From Candidatus Puniceispirillum sp. (GTDB taxonomy: Bacteria; Pseudomonadota; Alphaproteobacteria; Puniceispirillales; Puniceispirillaceae): 9,723 bases of DNA. Below are positions 7,307-9,723 of the stretch, piece after piece. The DNA is taken from assembly GCA_016778825.1 (NCBI GenBank), contig JADHOU010000040.1:1-9723 (forward strand), read 5' to 3'. The notes beneath the pieces were generated by a model. The model was not told where the DNA came from. It was given only the letters and a program-made list of their open reading frames with translations, and searched no databases. Made by a program: the position numbers and the translations under genes. Numbering within the stretch: the stretch's first letter is position 1; each line of letters starts with the position of its first letter.

Positions 7307-7322
7307 TGGCGGAGGGGAAGGG
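7307..7322 (-). other. tRNA-Ser 3'-end remnant, putative att core
   Basis: On the minus strand the 16 nt read as CCCTT (T-arm 3' strand), CCCCTCC (acceptor 3' strand), G (discriminator typical of tRNA-Ser) and CCA, followed by TTTTTT. The part that should precede it, the TTCGAA-like T-loop and the body, is absent; the sequence to the right (7323 onward) is unrelated. Tyrosine-recombinase elements commonly use tRNA 3' ends and leave such a copy at the far end. Orientation predicts host DNA to the left and element to the right, matching the change in gene content. The match is short, so it could be chance. Confidence 0.5.
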
Positions 7323-7365
7323 AAAGTCTTCCTAAGCGACCTAATTGTTAATTAAATCAATAATA

Positions 7366-7385
7366 TCATATAATTAAGAATATGA
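7366..7385. repeat. 6-bp inverted repeat at the element end
   Basis: TCATAT and ATATGA are separated by 8 bp and lie directly before the paired direct repeats at 7386-7408. It may be part of a recombinase or accessory-protein binding region. AT-rich palindromes of this size also arise by chance. Confidence 0.3.
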
Positions 7386-7408
7386 TTTGGTACAAAGTTT
7401 GGTACAAA
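7386..7408. repeat. Two 11-bp direct repeats, possible recombinase arm sites
   Basis: TTTGGTACAAA occurs at 7386-7396 and again at 7398-7408, one base apart, so a protein would meet them at a 12-bp period. They lie about 65-100 bp inside the proposed att core, the distance expected of integrase arm-type or excisionase sites. An inverted repeat AATAGC-c-GCTATT follows at 7408-7420. The function is inferred only from position and layout. Confidence 0.6.
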
Positions 7409-7682
7409 ATAGCCGCTATTATCTTAAGCAATCATCCAGTATCAGGTGATTAGGTTCCATACTCGAACAAATCACACCCCAGTAACCATCCCAACCTCAC
7501 GACTTCAAAAAAGGGGCTAAAGGGTTGGTTGTTGTCCTTGTTCTTGTTAGTTTCGGAAACATCAAAAGAAGTTGATTTGGCTTCATGCCAGAGTGGATTC
7601 TAATTTGAGCAAGGTAGTCAATCTTGCAGCTTAGAAAAAAGTGCCAAAGGCGATTTGTTTTTTTGATCCCAATTGCCAAATG
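7409..7682. other. Gene-free stretch between the repeats and the secreted-protein gene
   Basis: Apart from the inverted repeat at 7408-7420 I see no convincing gene, RNA or terminator. A 60-codon minus-strand frame at 7497-7679 needs a TTG start, has no family resemblance and is not called. The tracts that could serve as T-runs on the minus strand (near 7507 and 7635) lack adequate hairpins. Confidence 0.5.
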
Positions 7683-8708
7683 TTAGCCCCGATTACCACA
7701 GGTTGGTTTACCAATTGTAACCATCAAGCCACTTTCCCCTGGGTAGGCGCCAAGGTATTTCAAAGTTCCAGCGTCATTATGCCAAAGAAATTTTATTCCC
7801 ATCTCTTGAGATGACCCTCGATTAAAAGCATAGTAGCTTGGTTGAAAATCTAGCGTACATGCATTGTCTTTGGTTATCACAACTGGCAGCCCTGCAAGCA
7901 CATCGACAGCACTAGTGAGTCGCATTTCTATCTGGTTTTGATCATTTGGGTCTTGGCGGGTGCATAGGCTCACTGCCTCGCATAGCCAATTGGCGACAAC
8001 AGCGGCATCATTTATTTTTGCCCCTTTTAATTCGTCATAGTACATTTTCACATCTGAACTTGACGTCAGGTCAGTTGCTGAAGGCGTTGCTGCGAGCTTC
8101 TTAAAGGCGGTGTTCCAAGAGTTGGATGGTCTTACATAAGGCTTCGAATTGGTTGAGTGGGATGTGGAATCCTCAAGCCAGTCATTAATTGTTGCATAAC
8201 CCGTGGTAGAATTCGAAAACGGCGCTGTGGTTCTGACCATTGCAGGTGAGGCTCCAGTACCCGAGGCATTTGGAAAAACAGTATTGCCAGCAAACTCGGT
8301 GAAGCGAGACATGGTCACATGAACAGTATCATAAGTTCCTGCTGCGCAACGGGATAAGTCGATTGGGCCACCGGTGACTTTTGCGCCAGGTGCATTTGCA
8401 GAGTTGATGATGGGAAGCTCGCCGTTCCAAATATCACACAGGGCTTCTGTTCCTGCTGAGTCTCTCCCGAGAGCTAATTTGAAAATTGTGAATTTAGAAT
8501 AGGTCGCTTGCCCTATACAGAATCCACTCGTGTTGTTTGACAAATAGGAAGCAGACCGCGCAGCTACCGCTTTGCAAGTCGTGATACAACTGTCATTAGC
8601 GGGGGTCATGTCTATGTTGGCGCCAGAGCAAAACGACGGCGCAGTTTGGGCACTTGCTGATGTTGTCATAGCAAAAACAGATAGAATTAGAATTAAAAAC
8701 TTGGACAT
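7683..8708 (-). CDS. Cysteine-rich secreted protein of unknown function
   Basis: 341 residues. A classical Sec signal peptide is plain: MSK, then a hydrophobic LILILSVFAM core, with likely cleavage after SASA (residue 20). The mature part has ten cysteines (27, 41, 45, 64, 91, 121, 243, 249, 284, 337), enough for five disulfides in the periplasm or on the surface. Residues 70-145 (YSKFTIFKLALGRD..., CDIWNG, then AGTYDTVHVTMSRF) look like a beta-sandwich; from memory this recalls uncharacterised surface proteins of marine alphaproteobacteria, a weak link. The middle (150-220) is Ser/Thr/Asn-rich and low in cysteine. No enzyme motif or membrane anchor is seen. ATG 8708 follows SD AGGTGA with 6 nt spacing. 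The upstream gene, 6 nt away, encodes an inverse-autotransporter barrel, suggesting this protein is its partner or cargo. Confidence 0.85.
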   Translation of the reverse strand: MSKFLILILSVFAMTTSASAQTAPSFCSGANIDMTPANDSCITTCKAVAARSASYLSNNTSGFCIGQATYSKFTIFKLALGRDSAGTEALCDIWNGELPIINSANAPGAKVTGGPIDLSRCAAGTYDTVHVTMSRFTEFAGNTVFPNASGTGASPAMVRTTAPFSNSTTGYATINDWLEDSTSHSTNSKPYVRPSNSWNTAFKKLAATPSATDLTSSSDVKMYYDELKGAKINDAAVVANWLCEAVSLCTRQDPNDQNQIEMRLTSAVDVLAGLPVVITKDNACTLDFQPSYYAFNRGSSQEMGIKFLWHNDAGTLKYLGAYPGESGLMVTIGKPTCGNRG

Positions 8709-8714
8709 ATCAAA

Positions 8715-8720
8715 TCACCT
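8715..8720 (-). promoter_or_regulatory. SD of the secreted-protein gene built into the end of the barrel gene
   Basis: The last sense codon AGG (Arg) and stop TGA of the barrel gene form AGGTGA, 6 nt before the ATG at 8708. Translation of the second gene probably depends on ribosomes or mRNA of the first, supporting a true two-gene unit. Confidence 0.7.
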
Positions 8721-9713
8721 GAAGGAAACTGTGAAGCCAGCGGTCTGCTTAATAATTTTGTTTGTTCGCCTAACTTTTTCTAGACGCCTGTTAGCCACAG
8801 AAGCGTCGGAAAACATCCTGTTGGAGAAAAACTTTGACTGCCTGTCATTTTGTTCCTCTCCAATCTTTATCTGATAACTCAGCTTTGCGAAATCTTCATC
8901 TCTACCGGTATCAAAATCACGACGACCAGCTGTGAGCTTGAAACCGCCTGGAAGCAAATGATCAAGTTCAAGGCTATATGCCTTACCCTTGAGATCAGCT
9001 GCATTTTGAAGAGCATCCCATTTAAATTGTTTCAAAAAAACTTTTGCTGACGGAATGAAAGGTATTTGCCCTCCAATTTCTAGGTCGTAACCGTTGAGCG
9101 CCCGTTCCTTTTGGTTGTTATTGCCATTCTTCCATTTTGAAATTGCTTTGTAATAGTTTGCACTCAATTCAAAAGCGGCGCTTTTCAGCTCAGCTCCCAA
9201 ACTAGCCCTTTGATGGTTTTTTGGGAATTCGTGATCGTAAAAAAGATTGATGCCAGCCAGCAAGCTCTCGTCTTTAGATAAATATCGTTGCCCAAGCCCA
9301 AGGTTTAGCGTGGTGATGTTGCCACCATTGTAATTTAGGAGAGACCCTTGCCAAAATGTTGTAGTTCTATCAACAGTTAACCCGTCTATTGGGCGAACAG
9401 TTGACACCTCTACTTCAGGCTTCGCATTTTCACCTGCTGTGAATTCGATATCCCAAGCAGGAGCTAATGTTTTCAACCGCGTCTGAACGGAATTAGTTAT
9501 TGAAGAGGCTACTTCTCTTTTAAGGGCATCAGCACCAGCTTTTCCCTGGTCGTCTTCGGATTGACTGGCGGCTGCTCCAGCAGTTGCCACAGCTTTCAAC
9601 GCGGCAACTTCATTGTCGTTTTTATCAAAAAACTCATTCAGCTTTGCACCAAAAGAAGAGCAGCCAGATAATGCAAGAGAAGTAGTTAGGATCAATACTT
9701 TTGAAAATTTCAT
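8715..9713 (-). CDS. Inverse-autotransporter (intimin/invasin-type) beta-barrel lipoprotein without passenger
   Basis: 332 residues from ATG 9713; a TTG at 9716 one codon earlier is unlikely, and GAG 7 nt upstream serves as a partial SD. The N-terminus has a lipobox LSGC with the cysteine at 18 and Ser at +2, predicting lipidation and outer-membrane sorting. An Ala/Lys/Glu-rich, probably helical linker spans about 22-85. From about 115 the inverse-autotransporter beta-domain pattern is clear: LNLGLGQRYL at 136-145, LLAGINLFYDHEF at 151-163, RASLGAEL at 169-176, FELSANYYKAISKW at 181-194, ERALNGYDLEIGGQIPFIP at 203-221, LKQFKWD at 227-233, and a closing R..EKVRRTNKI at 309-320. Canonical intimins continue with Ig-like passenger domains; here only 12 residues follow. 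A LysM domain is also absent. The secreted Cys-rich gene follows immediately. Confidence 0.85.
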   Translation of the reverse strand: MKFSKVLILTTSLALSGCSSFGAKLNEFFDKNDNEVAALKAVATAGAAASQSEDDQGKAGADALKREVASSITNSVQTRLKTLAPAWDIEFTAGENAKPEVEVSTVRPIDGLTVDRTTTFWQGSLLNYNGGNITTLNLGLGQRYLSKDESLLAGINLFYDHEFPKNHQRASLGAELKSAAFELSANYYKAISKWKNGNNNQKERALNGYDLEIGGQIPFIPSAKVFLKQFKWDALQNAADLKGKAYSLELDHLLPGGFKLTAGRRDFDTGRDEDFAKLSYQIKIGEEQNDRQSKFFSNRMFSDASVANRRLEKVRRTNKIIKQTAGFTVSFR

Positions 9714-9723
9714 CAAAATGCTC

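Larger units (their letters stand above)
7307..9723. mobile_element. Left end of a putative integrated genomic island (continues past the window)
   Basis: This is inferred from four things together: the tRNA-Ser-like 3' fragment at 7307-7322, the direct and inverted repeats at 7366-7420, a visible fall in GC with more AT-rich codon choice, and a switch from core enzymes to surface/secreted proteins. No integrase, excisionase or transposase is in the window, so the element type is unknown. The intact tRNA-Ser gene should be at its other end, to the right. Confidence 0.45.

Noticed and set aside
7307..7400. A complete tRNA gene on the minus strand
   Set aside because: After the acceptor and T-arm 3' strands the sequence lacks a TTCGAA-like T-loop, the complementary T strand and an anticodon arm.
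7620..7650. Terminator for the barrel/secreted-protein unit
   Set aside because: A T-run exists on the minus strand, but the only preceding stem (GCC-TTT-GGC) has 3 bp.
7497..7679. 60-codon minus-strand frame just after the secreted-protein gene
   Set aside because: It needs a TTG start, only a weak GGGG could serve as SD, the composition (basic, Thr/Pro-rich) resembles random translation, and no motif is seen.
1..9723. CRISPR arrays, rRNA genes, toxin-antitoxin or restriction-modification systems
   Set aside because: No spaced repeats of CRISPR type, rRNA-like stretches or relevant protein motifs were found; the two tandem arrays have no spacers.

Overview
The window looks like chromosomal DNA of a free-living alphaproteobacterium, perhaps a marine lineage such as SAR116. 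This is inferred from moderate GC content, short intergenic gaps, the protein styles (alphaproteobacterial-type ferredoxin-NADP reductase, stand-alone GlcD/D-lactate-type FAD dehydrogenase, CaiB-type CoA-transferase) and a marine-style surface-protein pair. I could not search databases, so the lineage is a guess.

Positions 1-7306 read as ordinary metabolic backbone. On the minus strand lie an isocitrate/isopropylmalate dehydrogenase-family gene (cut by the window edge) and, upstream of it, a HAD phosphatase. They are separated by five 13-bp tandem repeats. Diverging from them on the plus strand is a tight two-gene unit: a class III CoA-transferase, then an enoyl-CoA hydratase/isomerase-fold protein in which both usual catalytic glutamates are replaced. 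An alpha/beta hydrolase converges on that pair with an 11-bp overlap. Next come a GlcD/D-lactate dehydrogenase-like flavoprotein, a 14-bp tandem repeat that starts in its last codons, and a ferredoxin/flavodoxin-NADP+ reductase (fpr). The shared theme is CoA-thioester and 2-hydroxyacid metabolism plus redox supply. No single pathway can be proved from this order.

At about 7307 the character changes. A 16-nt sequence matches what the 3' end of a minus-strand tRNA-Ser should look like (T-arm 3' strand, acceptor 3' strand, discriminator G, CCA, then a T-run), but no tRNA body follows. Within 100 bp to its right are two 11-bp direct repeats and two inverted repeats. After that the DNA is more A+T-rich and the genes differ in kind. 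I interpret 7307 as one end of an integrated element whose remainder, with any integrase and the intact tRNA, lies to the right of the window.

Inside that element are two adjacent minus-strand genes. The upstream one (8715-9713) encodes a lipoprotein-signal protein whose main part is an inverse-autotransporter (intimin/invasin-type) beta-barrel and which ends right after the barrel, with no passenger. The downstream one (7683-8708) encodes a signal-peptide protein with ten cysteines. Its SD sequence contains the stop codon of the barrel gene. I propose that this pair is a split surface-display or two-partner system carried as island cargo. It is the most novel item in the window.
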